Shown here piece by piece: positions 42,865-51,702 of a DNA stretch of 64,000 nucleotides. Origin of the DNA: Undaria pinnatifida (taxonomy: Eukaryota; Sar; Phaeophyceae; Laminariales; Alariaceae); the NCBI GenBank assembly GCA_012845835.1, contig JABAKD010000027.1, positions 14,360,332 through 14,424,331 on the forward strand. The letters are read 5' to 3'. The translations under genes and the position numbers were made by a program. Each line of letters starts with the position of its first letter. Within the stretch, counting starts at the first letter, position 1. The notes beneath the pieces are model-generated. The model saw only the letters and a program-made list of their open reading frames with translations, was not told the origin of the DNA and searched no databases.

Positions 42865-45800
42865 TGTGGCAATGGAAATCGATTGGATGCTCCGTGCCGT
42901 TCTCCGCGAGCGACGCGTGCTTCATGCGCGACGAGCCCTCGTCCGAGCGGGTAGGTGGCGTTGGACTTGGCCCAAAACTCCCAAATCTACATTGTTCCTG
43001 GCGTTGCACTCAACCGAGAGCCACGAAAGCTACATACAGCTACCGTACGTAGCTGTTGCGAAAATGTCATCGATACCGCACGCTGCTGCCATCTACCATC
43101 ATATAATATGATAAAGGCTGCTAGCGGGCGGGATGAGGGATGTGCCACGCTGACTGTCGGCGAGTAGCAGCAGCAGCGATAGCAGCCAAGCCAGCATCGG
43201 CGTTGTTGAGGGTGCTGCTGTGTGTTACCTGGTATGTGTGTGTGGGCGTGCGTGTGTTTTATGGAAGGATGAGCGATGCGATGTGTTCATGAAAAAAATT
43301 CGCTGAACGATTCAACTGACACATCCAGTCGAATCGACGATTTTTTTCTACTGGATTTGCGGGTCGGATCGCTCAGCCGAAAACGTTTGGGTCAAAAACT
43401 TGTCGAAAAGGCTCTTTTTTCACACTGTAAAATAAGCCTGATTCGGTCTCCAGTCGAAAAGTTCCTTTTTTGACTGACGGATCCGACTGTAGTGTATAAG
43501 ACTGATCTAAGGCCAAGTCTTGTAATAATTACCTGATGATGAAAACAGAAAATGGAGGTTTGTGCACCTTCGCATGCGTGTTTAACCCGGGGAACGGGAA
43601 AATCGGGCCCGCTTTTCTCAAAGTCCGACCAACCATTTTCCGAGATGCGTCGAGCGACGTTTATTTGCCGTTTGTTCAGAATGTCAGTTTGAATTGATTC
43701 TAAAATTTCGCAAAACCAGTTTCGGATAAATAGTCTAGACTAGGTAAATTGCGCCCGAAACTGATTTTGAGGCAACTGCGATGTACCCGAAAAAAAAATC
43801 CTGTCCTGAAGAAACGGCAAACAACGTCGTTGGAGTCGTCTCGCAAAATTGACCGGAATCGCAGTTGTATAATTGCTTGTTATATATAATAATTGACCTG
43901 CTGCTGCTGTCGCCCTGGCAGCATCCAAGGATGCCGCCAATCTACACAGTCCTTCGAAGTATACCCTCAAGGATTTAATACAAAAAACGCGCGGCGGACG
44001 TATCGCGCAGATTGCCCAGTTGAGTATAGACCACTCAACCGGTCTAACTCACACCTAACGTATTTTGAAGTAGACTGTGCGCGGGGTGATGGAGGCTTCG
44101 CACCGTTTCCTAAGAGTTGTTTTTTTGTTGTATTCCCTTCAACGAACGCACCACCGCAGGTCGGAACAGGAGAACATCAACGACGAGGTGACCTACACGG
44201 TCAAAACCACTACCCTGTACAAGGCGGAACCCAACGTAAGGTACGCACAGGAGATAACCTTCGTCACTGGTGGCAACAGCGCCACTTGCGGGGTCTCTCT
44301 GGAGATAAACGAAGAGTATCTCCTAGGGTTTTTCCGGAGCGAAGCCAGCATTTTCGAGCCCGATCAGGAGGGTGGCGAGCTGACGGTTGGTCTGTGCGAC
44401 CTGGTGTCCGTCTGGAGCTCGGTAAGCGCGGAGGACGAGGCCACTCTGGCGGCTGGGTGCGACGGCGGCGGCTTGTGCCCCGGAGGTTGCGACGATTCTC
44501 AGGTGTGACGAGGATGCGAGACGGAGTGAAAACAGTTTGAAAAGTTTGGAGGAAGTGAGTATGGTACCGGACACCTACGAGTACTTGCAATGAAAAACAG
44601 GGTAATAAGAAAGCCAGGCTGGGTATGTATTAAGACGAAAATGTGTGCAAAGTTCAGGACACCAACTAACTGTAACAAGAAACAGGGTACTGCAATAACA
44701 AAATCGGGCTGACATTCACGGCGAAAATATATATGCAGTCCGGAACCCGTGGTACTGAAGTTAGTGCAGAAAGCACCCTCTCCAAAATAGAACCCTTGTC
44801 TATTGTAGGGGATCAGTATGTTCTTCGCCACTCTATTAGTTACTGTATGTAGTAGGAGTCCTGTAGTACCGCTATAGTACCGGTATGGTACTACTACTAC
44901 AACTACTGCTGCTACTACTGTACTCTTTGCAAAGGTATCGCACATCGCACACAAGCAAGCGTAAAGTCCTGCGGATTGATCGCCGGACCGTGCGCATGTA
45001 TACTACTCTGTGTACCACCGTAAGGGTCGGCTGGTCTTGACGATATATACCTTCCCCATCACCCGCACCATCGCCTAGACCTAGCACCACACGTATAACA
45101 AACCCCTCACCTACAGCCCTTCCTCCCCCCCCCGCCCCCCCCCCCGCCCCCACCCCCCACCTCCCCCCCAACCCATCCCAACCCCACCCCCTCGAACACT
45201 CCACCCTCTCTTTACTCACTGATTGTACGACTTACCCCAGGATATACATGATAAACAGATGTATTATTTCCAAAACCGTCACATTTATCCCCTCAAAATA
45301 ATGTATTGTTTCCAGGCACATATTGAGCTGCCCCACACGCCCCCCCCCCCCCCGCCCCAACCCCCCCCCCCCCCCCCCCCCCCCCCGCCCCCAATAACAT
45401 ACTGGTGCCAAAACCGTCAGATTTATCCCCTCGAAAGGATTTATAGCTTACATGCACAAATTGCCCCCTTCCCCCTCCCCCCCCCCCCCCCCCTCCAAAC
45501 CCGCTCGCTTTTGATCAAAACCAGGCCCCCACGTCCTTCAAAACTCCGCCCCACCCCCCTCACCGGTTATTCGACTTACAAGATTCACTTGATAAAAGGA
45601 TACATTTCCCTTCGCAGCTGTCAGATTTTGTCCCCCTCAGAAACGGGTTTTATAGTTTCCGCGCACAGACTGACTAACATCACCCTGTTGACCCTGATAG
45701 CTACACTGTAGTTGTAAGGGGAGTCGCCGACCTATATCCTTAATGAGGACACACAACTCGTAATGCGCGCGATCGGAGTATCACACACAGCTTGCAAAGA

Positions 45801-48800
45801 TGAGTTTCGACGAAATCTTCGATCTCACAGCTGGAGTGTATTTTCATTTTTTATAATATATACGCACGATGTTTCAACTTTTGATGAAATTGCAGTGTCA
45901 TGCCGAAATCATCGAACAAAATACCAAAAGAAAACTCGAACGGTTTTTTCGGTGATTTTCTCAACAACGGGGAGAATGTAAACGCTAAGCTAAAGCCACC
46001 ATTTTTGTTTTGTGTGTTCCATCTTGTTTGGGAGAGAAAGCGGTGGTCCATCTATGGTGCTGGTGTGTGTCAGCCGGAAGCCGGCACTATAGCGGCTGCC
46101 GCCACTACTCCGCACACAACCCCACCTTGTTCCCGATAGGTGCCAAGCGACTTTAGAGCACGATAGCGGGCAACCGGCACTACTCGGCCGGCACTATGGA
46201 GGGACCACTACTACTGTAATCGGGTCTGAAAAGCGCCCAAGGGGGTGTGGTACCTTTTGCGTGTTGTACAGTATCTCGATAGATTCAAACTTGGCCCAGC
46301 GTGGAAATATGGGCGCTTCTTAAGCAAACTCTGAGGTCGCAACGATACAGGGGTCTTTATGCGTGTACCTGTGGTACCTGGCAGGTACTACGGGATAAAG
46401 GTTCAGAAGACGTGAATTAGGATAACTGCTGCTGCAATTGATGATGGACAACAGCGTGGTACCAAGTACGCGCTCAGACGGCACGACAGCCGCTCAAAAC
46501 ATAGCAACAACAAACAGCTTCGTCAGACCTCGCCACTTACTACCGAATAGCTTGGAATTCGTCCTTCCTCCCGAACTGATTACCCTGCTGCACCTGAAAT
46601 GTTTTTCGCGGGTTCACCTTAACAGGAGTGCCTTGTGTACACCGGTGGTTCCACGGATGAGTACTACTGCGCAGACGTGTGCACCCCGAGCACATGTGGC
46701 GACGAAGAGGTGTGCAGCTTGGAGGACGTGCAGTGCGTTCAGGATCCGTGCCCGCCCGTTGCTGTCTGCACCGACTTCTGCGGTGGGACGTGCAATGAAT
46801 CCCAGGTAATAGCTCAACGTAATTTTGACTCAGCGGGTGTCCCACTTTTGTGCGATACCGTTTAGTTAGGGGCGTCAGTATATAGCCGTGGTGTGGCTGA
46901 TGCTCTATTGCGGGACGGCGGTTCATTTGTTCGGGTCCCGCACTATACCGGGCCCTCCGCGCCTCACAGGCACTGCGTATTGCAGTGCAGTACGGTACAT
47001 GAAAGCTGGACTTCAGTAGTATCAGCACAAAGACAGTGCGAAAGTGTTACTTGCTGGACAACGGAGCGACCAAAAAATCTTCAAACTGATATTCGAAGTC
47101 GTCTACTGGCAATGACGCCAATGTGAAGGTGTCTCCAGCCGTGTTCGACAAAAGTTTAGACATACAAATGAACATCTCACCTCGGAGTGAGCTTGCTTTA
47201 TATCAACGATTCACGTTGCCGGGCACTGTTATTTGTACCAGCTAGTACACGCAATTTTCGTGATTCCCCATAAATCCTCCTTTTTTAAGTAATGTAAGAA
47301 GTTTGGTTATTATTATGTAGAGATCTCGCGATCAAAGACTTTTTACCGTAATACTAGTTGTACAGGTGCATGTCGACCGTCAGGCACGTAAAACGAACGA
47401 CGAACGGTAAGGCAGACAGGCTAGGGGGACAGTATTAGATGTGTCTGCACGCACCCCGCTCGCTGTGAAAAGGTGGTTTCGCCATAAACAGCGAAAAACG
47501 TCTCTCGCTTATGTTCACCTCGCAGATTTTTTGTTGAAATCCGGCGCTTGCTGCGATAGGGGCAGAATGTTTTGGCCATTTTTTTTCTGAACGACGGCGC
47601 TTCTTGACCTTGAACCAGACCATATGTTGGAATAACGGTTGTGTTTTGGTTCAATATCTTTCGTCAAGTAGCTATGCCATGGGATTAGGGTTAGTGTCAC
47701 ATTTGAATGTTATCCCAAAGTCAAGGGTTTGGGTAATAAGGTATACAGCTTTTCAAGTGACGGGCTTTCAGAAAACGCCTGGTGGACCTCTACCGTTCCA
47801 TGCCCCATCCGCCTCTCCTTTCAAGCTGGCCGAATTTCTGGTGGTCGCCTGGGGACAATCTGAGTTCATCCCCTGGTTTCCTGGGCAGGTTGATATATGG
47901 ATCTTGGGGGCGTGTAACAGATTATTACTGGTGCTGCGGTGGAACATCGCACATAACGAGCACTCTATTGATTGTTCTCGTAGTATGATACGGACACGAG
48001 GACGGTTCGATTATATTCGGGAGTTCCAGTAGCTAGTTGGCTATATCGTAGGGGTTATTGACATTGGTAGTCTCCTAACGTGCTCTAATACAAGCATGCC
48101 TGGCATATATTTTCTCATGGGTTCATGACAGGTGTGCCTGTCGTACACCTATCGTTGGCGTAAGTTTTGCACGGGTTCATGACAAGTGTGTTTTTTGTAC
48201 ACCAATGGTGGGCGGTGGGACTATATCCCAACGTGCTCATAAATTATGCTTTTGATCGGTTTTTCACGGGTTTGTCATGACAGGAATGCCTATTGTACGC
48301 CGGTGGTTCCACGGACGAGTTTTACTGCGCCGACGTGTGCACCCCGAGCACGTGTGGAGACGAACAGGTGTGCAGCTTGGAGGAAGTGCAGTGCGACAGT
48401 GACCCGTGCCCGCCCGTTGCTACCTGCACCGACATACTATGCGGCGGGACCTGCCTTGATTCCCAGGTAAGCACTCAACAACACCATTGTGACCTAGAGA
48501 GGGTCCAATTTAGTGACGTACAGTTTAGTGCGGCGCCCCGGTTTAATACTGTTGTGGAATAGCTTGCCACGACCTCCTTGATATACTGCCGTGGCAATTT
48601 CCACGGCCATCCGCAGCATTGCCATGGCAACGCAGCAATCACCACGCAAGTCCGCGGAATTCCGCGTCAATTGTCACGGCAGTTTCCGCGGACGTCCAAC
48701 CGCAGCAGTATCCACGGCCATCCGCGGCCGTCCGCGACCATTGCCGCGGCGATCCTCCGATACGCGGCGATTACCACGGACGTCCGCGGAAGTCTGCGGC

Positions 48801-51702
48801 AGTTGCCACAGCACGTGTCACGGTTATGTTCGTGGCAAACTCTGCCGTACCAACCATAGCAACTCACGGAAGTCCGCGACAATTGCCACGGCAGCTCCCG
48901 CGGAAATTGCCGTGGCACGGACGGAAACTGCCGTGGCACGGAAGTCCGCGGAAGTCCGCGGCAATTGCCACAGCAGTTCCCACGGGCGTTCAACCGCAGC
49001 AACTTCCACGGCCATCCGCGAACGCCCGCGGCCATTGCCACGGCAATCCTCCTATACGCGGGAATTATCACGAAAGTCCGCGGAAGTTAGGGTTAGGGTT
49101 AGGGTTAGGGTTATGGTAGGGTTGTTCTTATTCTGATGGGTAATGACCATGGAGCTCGTATATCTATGGGGCATCAGCGCGGACACTGCTTGGTGTGCTG
49201 GATGTAGATGGGGTGCCCGCGGGTGTTTCCGTGGGTGTCCGCGGACGCGTCCGTTGTGTCCGCGGACGAGTCCGTTGTGTCCGCGGACGTGTCCGTTGTG
49301 TCCGCGGACGTGCCCGTGGGTGTGTCCGTGGGTCTTGCCGAGGGGGGTTCCGCAGACGAATCCGTGGGTGTTCCGTGGGCGTGTCCGTGGGTGTGTCGTG
49401 GGTGTGCCGTGGGTCTTGCCGTGGGTCTTGACGTGGGTCTTGACGTGGGTGCCAGCGGGCGTGGCCGTAGGTCTTGCCGTGGGCGTTTCCGTGGACCTAT
49501 CCGTAGATGTCCGCGGACGTTTCGGTGGACACGTCCGTGGGTATTTCCGTGGACGTTTCCATGGGTGACCGCGGCTTGCCGTGGTATGCCGTGGGTACTG
49601 CCGTGTAGATTGCCGTGTAGATTGCCGTGGACCTTGCCGTGGAGATTTCCGTGGAAATTGCCATGGCTGGTGACATGGGCCCCCACGGTGTTCCGCTACT
49701 TGCCGCGGCATCCCGTGGAAGCCCGTGAAATGTCTGTGGAAACCCATGGAACGTCCGCGGTAACCCGTGTAGGGTCCGCGGTGTCCATGGAACGCCGTGA
49801 ACATGGCCGTGGAATACCGTGGAATGCCGTGGAGGTCCGTGGACGCTGCCGCGGTGCTCCGCCAAACAATAATATAATGTACATCCCTCATAAACAACGA
49901 ACACACCACCGACCGTTTCTCTGAATACGGTGCTGCGCAGCAGTATATCGTGTAGGGCCCCTGGTTACCATACAAATTTCGTCAGTACAGCAGTATTACC
50001 TTTTTTGGGTGTAGTAGAGCTGCAACACTCTAATCCACGTCTATGTGCGAGGTCCCTGTAGGTGTCCGCACGTATGATATATACGATTATGATTCAAATT
50101 GAATGCAATCTACGTACTACCCATGTATCCCATTTTGGTGCGAACCAGCTACATGCGGGACTCGCAATCGACGGTTTCAGCCGCAATACTGTACACGTTC
50201 AGATGGGCGGACAGGCAGAGAGGAAACCCCACAGACCAACGAACGGACGCCGAACGGACTGACGACGAGTTCGTATTTGATTTATGGAAGCCTCTACGCA
50301 CCCCGCTATGAAATGCCAAAACCGCAAAAACATCTTGCACGTCTTACCTATGCTCAATACCCGAGCTGCTTCCCTCCGTTCCTATCGTATCTGTCTGATA
50401 GCCCTGTTTTCTGTATGATTTCGATGTTTTTCGCTATGACAGGAGTGCCTGTTGTACACCGATGGTTCCACAGAAGAGTACTATTGCTCCGACGTGTGCA
50501 CCCCGAGCACATGTGGCGACGAAGAGGTTTGCAGCTTGGAGGAAGTGCAGTGTGTGCGTGCCCCGTGCCCGCGCGTTGCTGTCTGCACCGACCTCTGCGG
50601 TGGGATCTGCGATGACTCCCAGGTAAGAACTCATCAACGTTATTTTTCACCCCAAGACGCATGTGTCTCTGAATCATTTCTCACGTAGAGGTACCGAACA
50701 TCGCTATAGTAAGGCGAGAACTCGACCGGTTGCGCCGTCTACTGCCGTGTGCGCGTTTCAAGCGAAAATCCAAACAAAAATAAATGTCTCGTTTCTTGCG
50801 TGGATGGTGATAGTTTCCACGGAGTCGTATGACGCGCGCGACGTTTCACCTCGTTTTATGCGGGAGTTGCGTGGCATGTGTCATACAGCATTCGACGAGA
50901 CCGGCTTTAGGTGGTCCCCGTGTCGTCAACCAAGCACCCGTGACCCTTCCGGTAAGCCAGATACCAGGTACGTCATACCCTGGCTGGTGCACGAACGAAG
51001 TAAGGCGTGGACTGCGGTAGTAATCAGCACCGCGCATAATTTGACCTTTACATGGCATAGCCCAGGTTTTGCCGTGGGTCTTCATGGCAGCTGCCATGCC
51101 CCGCGCCACGTCACGTCACGGCACGACAACAAACTGCCATGGGCTTAGGGGTGGGGTTAGGGTTAGAGTTGGGAATGCCGTGGCACGACAACGGCATTCC
51201 CAGGTACCAATAACTGCCATACCATTGCTATAAAAGCCCATTCGAGGTCGTGAAAGCCCATAAACGCCCTTGTAAAGCCATGAACGCCTATAAACCGTCA
51301 TGACCCCCATGGCATCCCATGGCATTCCATTGGGAGTCAACGGAAGCGCCATGAAAGTTCATGGCAGTGCCATGGCACGCGCCTTGAGACGTCATTGTAC
51401 GCCGTGGGGACTGTCATGACACGCCATGAAAAACTCAAAGCATGAAAAAAATCCCCTGCGTCCTCCGTAATCGTTTGTAGGCGCATTGCTAAAAACGAAC
51501 GCTCTTGGTCTAACGTGTTGCCCACTTTCCGCGTGATTACGCCCAGGAATGCCTCCAGTACCAGAGGAACGAAAAGTGGTACTGCTCGGACACCTGCGCC
51601 AACAGCCCTTGTGCAGAACACGAGCAATGCACCACTAAAGTCAGAAAATGGTGCCGCTATTCGGGTTATGCGGGCTGCCCTTCGAGGCGCAGGTGCATCT
51701 AA
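31922..51702 (+). CDS. TIMP-like NTR domain secreted protein with cysteine-rich modules, copy B
   Basis: Six exons join in phase to 397 aa: 31922-32073, 44160-44502, 46626-46805, 48284-48466, 50443-50622 and 51547-51702. Residues 1-23 are a signal peptide ending A-D-A, leaving Cys24-Ser-Cys26 at the mature N-terminus. Residues 24-151 form an NTR/OB-fold domain with Cys24, 26, 34, 94, 130 and 151, the count and order of the N-terminal domain of animal TIMPs, where the alpha-amine and carbonyl of Cys1 chelate the protease zinc. Residues 166-225, 226-286 and 287-346 are three homologous modules with eight or nine cysteines each and a V-Q-C-x(4)-P-C-P block. Residues 347-397 are a related C-terminal module. 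A secreted, disulfide-rich protease inhibitor or matrix protein is inferred. Intron 1 (12 kb) is swollen by transposons. It is the intact tandem partner of copy A. Confidence 0.82.
33483..33625 (-). repeat. Family B repeat, short reverse copy
   Basis: The tail part only: TGAAAATACACTCCAGCTGT, the ATCGAAGATTTCGTCGAAAC block, CAAGCTGTGTGTGATACTCC and the start of the ATATAGGTCGGC block. It is nearly identical to the copy at 41034 and stops abruptly at about 33625. Confidence 0.8.
33979..34231 (-). repeat. Split direct repeat B2
   Basis: 253 bp, about 90 percent identical by eye to B1 (35198-35450). Both carry TTACTTCCAC, ATTGAAG, a CCTGCCCCCGCCCCCCCCGG block, and ACCTACCGGTCGCGCTC near the far end. 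The left boundary is the outer 3' end of the element. Confidence 0.88.
34232..34871. repeat. Hairpin array TTCCGTTTCTAACGGCCCG between A2 and B2
   Basis: Seven copies of TTCCGTTTCTAACGGCCCG or close variants start near 34306, 34382, 34447, 34533, 34599, 34680 and 34746, spaced 65-86 bp. Each contains CCGTT-TCT-AACGG, a 5-bp stem with a 3-base loop. Between copies there are looser repeats such as GCTCATATCGGG and TCGACCACTGTGTC. Published split-repeat elements normally have A2 and B2 adjacent, so this insert-like array is unusual. It could be a recombinase-binding or packaging region, or simply a minisatellite. Confidence 0.8.
34872..35197 (-). repeat. Split direct repeat A2
   Basis: 326 bp, about 93 percent identical by eye to A1 at 39351-39678. 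It begins AACTTGACGACTCCCTGACG and ends CCTTCCTCTTTG. It abuts B1 directly, forming the B1-A2 junction expected of split direct repeats. Confidence 0.92.
35198..35450 (-). repeat. Split direct repeat B1
   Basis: Partner of B2. It starts immediately after A2, with no spacer, and ends about 110 bases from the recombinase stop codon. Confidence 0.88.
35557..36751 (-). pseudogene. Tyrosine recombinase of the element, two frame breaks
   Basis: From 36751 the first frame gives a core-binding domain (RTYEANWRMWVSWRSF, then VAINFYHDQFLGLL). The frame shifts at an A7 run (36235-36241) into LRASELFANGKGVF, which holds the first catalytic Arg, and reads on to KGAVLVRTR. It shifts again at a C11 run (36006-36016) into the last frame, which carries the H-S-G-R box, then G-R-W and M-V-Y-V-R, that is the His, Arg, Trp and nucleophilic Tyr of tyrosine recombinases. 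The catalytic tail is intact and the domain order is normal. The breaks may be true inactivation, sequencing errors in homopolymers or, less likely, programmed shifts. The closest relatives by motif style are DIRS/Ngaro-type recombinases. Confidence 0.85.
36900..39304 (-). pseudogene. Gag-like region of the element
   Basis: The frames in order are 39304-38750 (Ser/Arg/Gln-rich), 38457-38128 (Gln-rich), 37988-37653 (containing NIDIRNFSQRVHFGFG and a helical segment), 37649-37311 (helical, LQEWTEEVSRQAHMLKQEV), and 37186-36917 with a zinc-finger-like CX8CX9CX3H motif near 37117-37045. Breaks fall in long C or G runs (37130-37330, 38040-38100, 38628-38640). A gag-like nucleic-acid-binding role is inferred from position and the finger. 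The C-X3-H end resembles CCCH fingers, although the middle spacing is longer than usual. Confidence 0.6.
39351..39678 (-). repeat. Split direct repeat A1
   Basis: 328 bp, the outer 5' end of the element on the - strand and partner of A2. An A-rich stretch (39301-39350) separates it from the first gag-like frame. Confidence 0.92.
40148..40697 (+). repeat. Family B dispersed repeat, long copy
   Basis: Nearly identical to 45318-45858. It starts GATTGAGCTGCCCCACACGC and passes through three C-rich tracts. It contains CTCACCGGTTATTCGACTTA, the CCCTGTTGACCCTGATAGC block and CTTGCAAAGATGAGTTTCGA, and ends CATTTTTTATA. It faces a reverse copy at 41034-41366, forming a large inverted pair with a 336-bp spacer. 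It contains no coding frame. Confidence 0.9.
41034..41366 (-). repeat. Family B dispersed repeat, reverse copy
   Basis: The reverse complement of 40365-40697 with few changes, ending at the GGCGGAGTTTTGAAGGACGTGG block. Its C-rich head is missing beyond that point. Confidence 0.9.
41386..41700 (+). mobile_element. Candidate tRNA-derived SINE
   Basis: The head (41386-41462) has a tRNA-like plan. It has a TGGCGTATCAGG box close to the RNA polymerase III A box, GAGTTCGAATCC matching the B box 30-35 bases downstream, and GCCC/GGGC end pairing. The following body contains GGGGGAGAAGAGACGACACC and CTGTGACCACGGCTTG, which recur at 59115-59160. The arm stems do not all pair, so this is not an intact tRNA gene. 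No clear poly-A or target duplication was found. Confidence 0.5.
41727..42040 (+). repeat. (GAAAG)n / (GAAAC)n microsatellite
   Basis: About 300 bases of tandem AAAGG and AAACG pentamers, with the AAACG variant clustered at 41757-41798. Lys/Glu/Arg-rich frames on + and Phe/Ser/Pro-rich frames on - are artefacts. Confidence 0.97.
42693..43489. mobile_element. Tc1/mariner-like non-autonomous element
   Basis: Flanked by TA (42691-42692 and 43490-43491). The ends start CAGT and finish ACTG, and the first 45 bases of each end are imperfect inverted repeats (CAGTAGGGTCGGTGAGTCGA against CAGTCGGATCCGTCAGTCAA). TA duplication and CAGT ends are typical of Tc1/mariner. The interior has a GCTGCTGTT microsatellite (42825-42865), and no transposase frame is seen. 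Ends are diverged, so it is an old copy. It lies in intron 1 of copy B. Confidence 0.65.
44160..44502 (+). CDS. Copy B exon 2: core of the NTR domain
   Basis: The acceptor CACCGCAG|G supplies the base completing Arg51. It encodes residues 52-165. YTVKTTTLYK, N-S-A-T-C-G (Cys94), EEYLLGFF, GLCDLVSVWSS (Cys130) and AAGC (Cys151) match the strand-loop order of the TIMP NTR domain. A short Cys-rich linker (Cys157, Cys161) ends at the phase-0 donor CTCAG|GTGTGA. Reading through the donor meets TGA at once, so splicing is required for the downstream modules. Confidence 0.88.
45318..45858 (+). repeat. Family B dispersed repeat, long copy
   Basis: Near-identical to 40148-40697, differing mainly in C-run lengths (45342-45388, 45476-45493). 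It sits in intron 2 of copy B. Confidence 0.92.
45859..46625. other. Copy B intron 2, last part: nothing recognised
   Basis: No repeat family or coding signal beyond short chance frames. Confidence 0.4.
46626..46805 (+). CDS. Copy B exon 3: cysteine-rich module 1
   Basis: 60 codons, phase 0 at both ends, acceptor CTTAACAG|GAG, donor CCCAG|GTAATA. It starts ECLVYTGGSTDEYYCADVC, keeps TPSTCGDEEVCSL, VQC and PCPPVAVC, and ends CGGTCNESQ. Because the exon is symmetric it can be duplicated or lost without changing the frame. Confidence 0.85.
46806..48120. other. Copy B intron 3: nothing recognised before the relics
   Basis: A + strand frame of 142 codons (47604-48032) has mixed composition and no recognisable family. 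I treat it as chance. Confidence 0.35.
48060..48225 (+). pseudogene. Two relic copies of the module exon 5' end
   Basis: At 48124-48162 and 48178-48216 the sequence repeats the acceptor and first codons of the module exon (TTCATGACAG then GTGTGCCTGTCGTACACC; TTCATGACAA then GTGTGTTTTTTGTACACC). The true exon 4 has TCATGACAG then GAATGCCTATTGTACGCC. Upstream flanks also repeat (CCTAACGTGCTC at 48072, CCCAACGTGCTC at 48228). They are truncated tandem duplicates of the exon start and cannot be read as exons. Confidence 0.7.
48284..48466 (+). CDS. Copy B exon 4: cysteine-rich module 2
   Basis: 61 codons, phase 0 at both ends. It starts ECLLYAGGSTDEFYCADVC, keeps TPSTCGDEQVCSLEEVQC and DPCPPVATC, and ends CGGTCLDSQ before GTAAGC. 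It is one residue longer than modules 1 and 3 (Ile-Leu before Cys-Gly-Gly). Confidence 0.85.
48590..49070. repeat. CCGCGG-centred palindromic repeat tract
   Basis: Dense short palindromes built on TCCGCGGAAGTCCGCGG, CAATTGCCACGGCAGTT and CCACGGCCATCCGCGG. Both strands look alike because the units are self-complementary. It lies in intron 4 of copy B. The frames through it are artefacts. Confidence 0.85.
49087..49110 (+). repeat. Interstitial telomere-like (TTAGGG)4
   Basis: Four perfect TTAGGG units followed by degenerate TTATGGTAGGG. It sits between two palindromic tracts in intron 4 of copy B. Confidence 0.9.
49200..49870. repeat. GTCCGCGGACG / CCGTGGG repeat tract
   Basis: A GTCCGCGGACGTGTCCGTTGT-type array (49236-49320) grades into CCGTGGGTCTTGCCGTGGG and GCCGTGGACC variants and then CCGTGGAATGCC forms near 49800. 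It is related in style to the tract at 48590-49070. Confidence 0.85.
50443..50622 (+). CDS. Copy B exon 5: cysteine-rich module 3
   Basis: 60 codons, phase 0 at both ends, acceptor CTATGACAG|GAG, donor CCCAG|GTAAGA. It starts ECLLYTDGSTEEYYCSDVC, keeps TPSTCGDEEVCSLEEVQC and APCPRVAVC, and ends CGGICDDSQ. Of the three modules it is closest to the single module of copy A (TDGSTEEYYC against TDSSTEEYYC). Confidence 0.87.
51050..51440. repeat. GCCATGGC-centred palindromic tract with TTAGGG remnants
   Basis: Short palindromic words (GCCATGGCA, CCATGAACGCC, GGCATTCC/GGAATGCC) recur in intron 5 of copy B. GGTTAGGGTTAG occurs at 51154-51165. It repeats the association of telomere-like units with palindromic tracts seen at 49087. 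Confidence 0.65.
51547..51702 (+). CDS. Copy B exon 6: C-terminal cysteine-rich module
   Basis: The acceptor CGCCCAG|GAATGCC leads into ECLQYQRNEKWYCSDTC, then A-N-S-P-C, E-H-E-Q-C, W-C-R-Y-S-G and R-R-R-C-I followed by TAA at 51700-51702: 51 residues. The spacing of its first cysteines follows the other modules, so it is a diverged, shortened member. An additional splice before the stop (AGGCGCAG|GTGCAT) cannot be excluded. Confidence 0.75.
   Translation, partial: ECLQYQRNEKWYCSDTCANSPCAEHEQCTTKVRKWCRYSGYAGCPSRRRCI

Noticed and set aside
49052-49975. - strand open frame of 307 codons with His-Gly-Asn and Arg-Pro-Thr repeats
   Set aside because: It is a translation of the palindromic repeat tract. 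The opposite strand is equally open.
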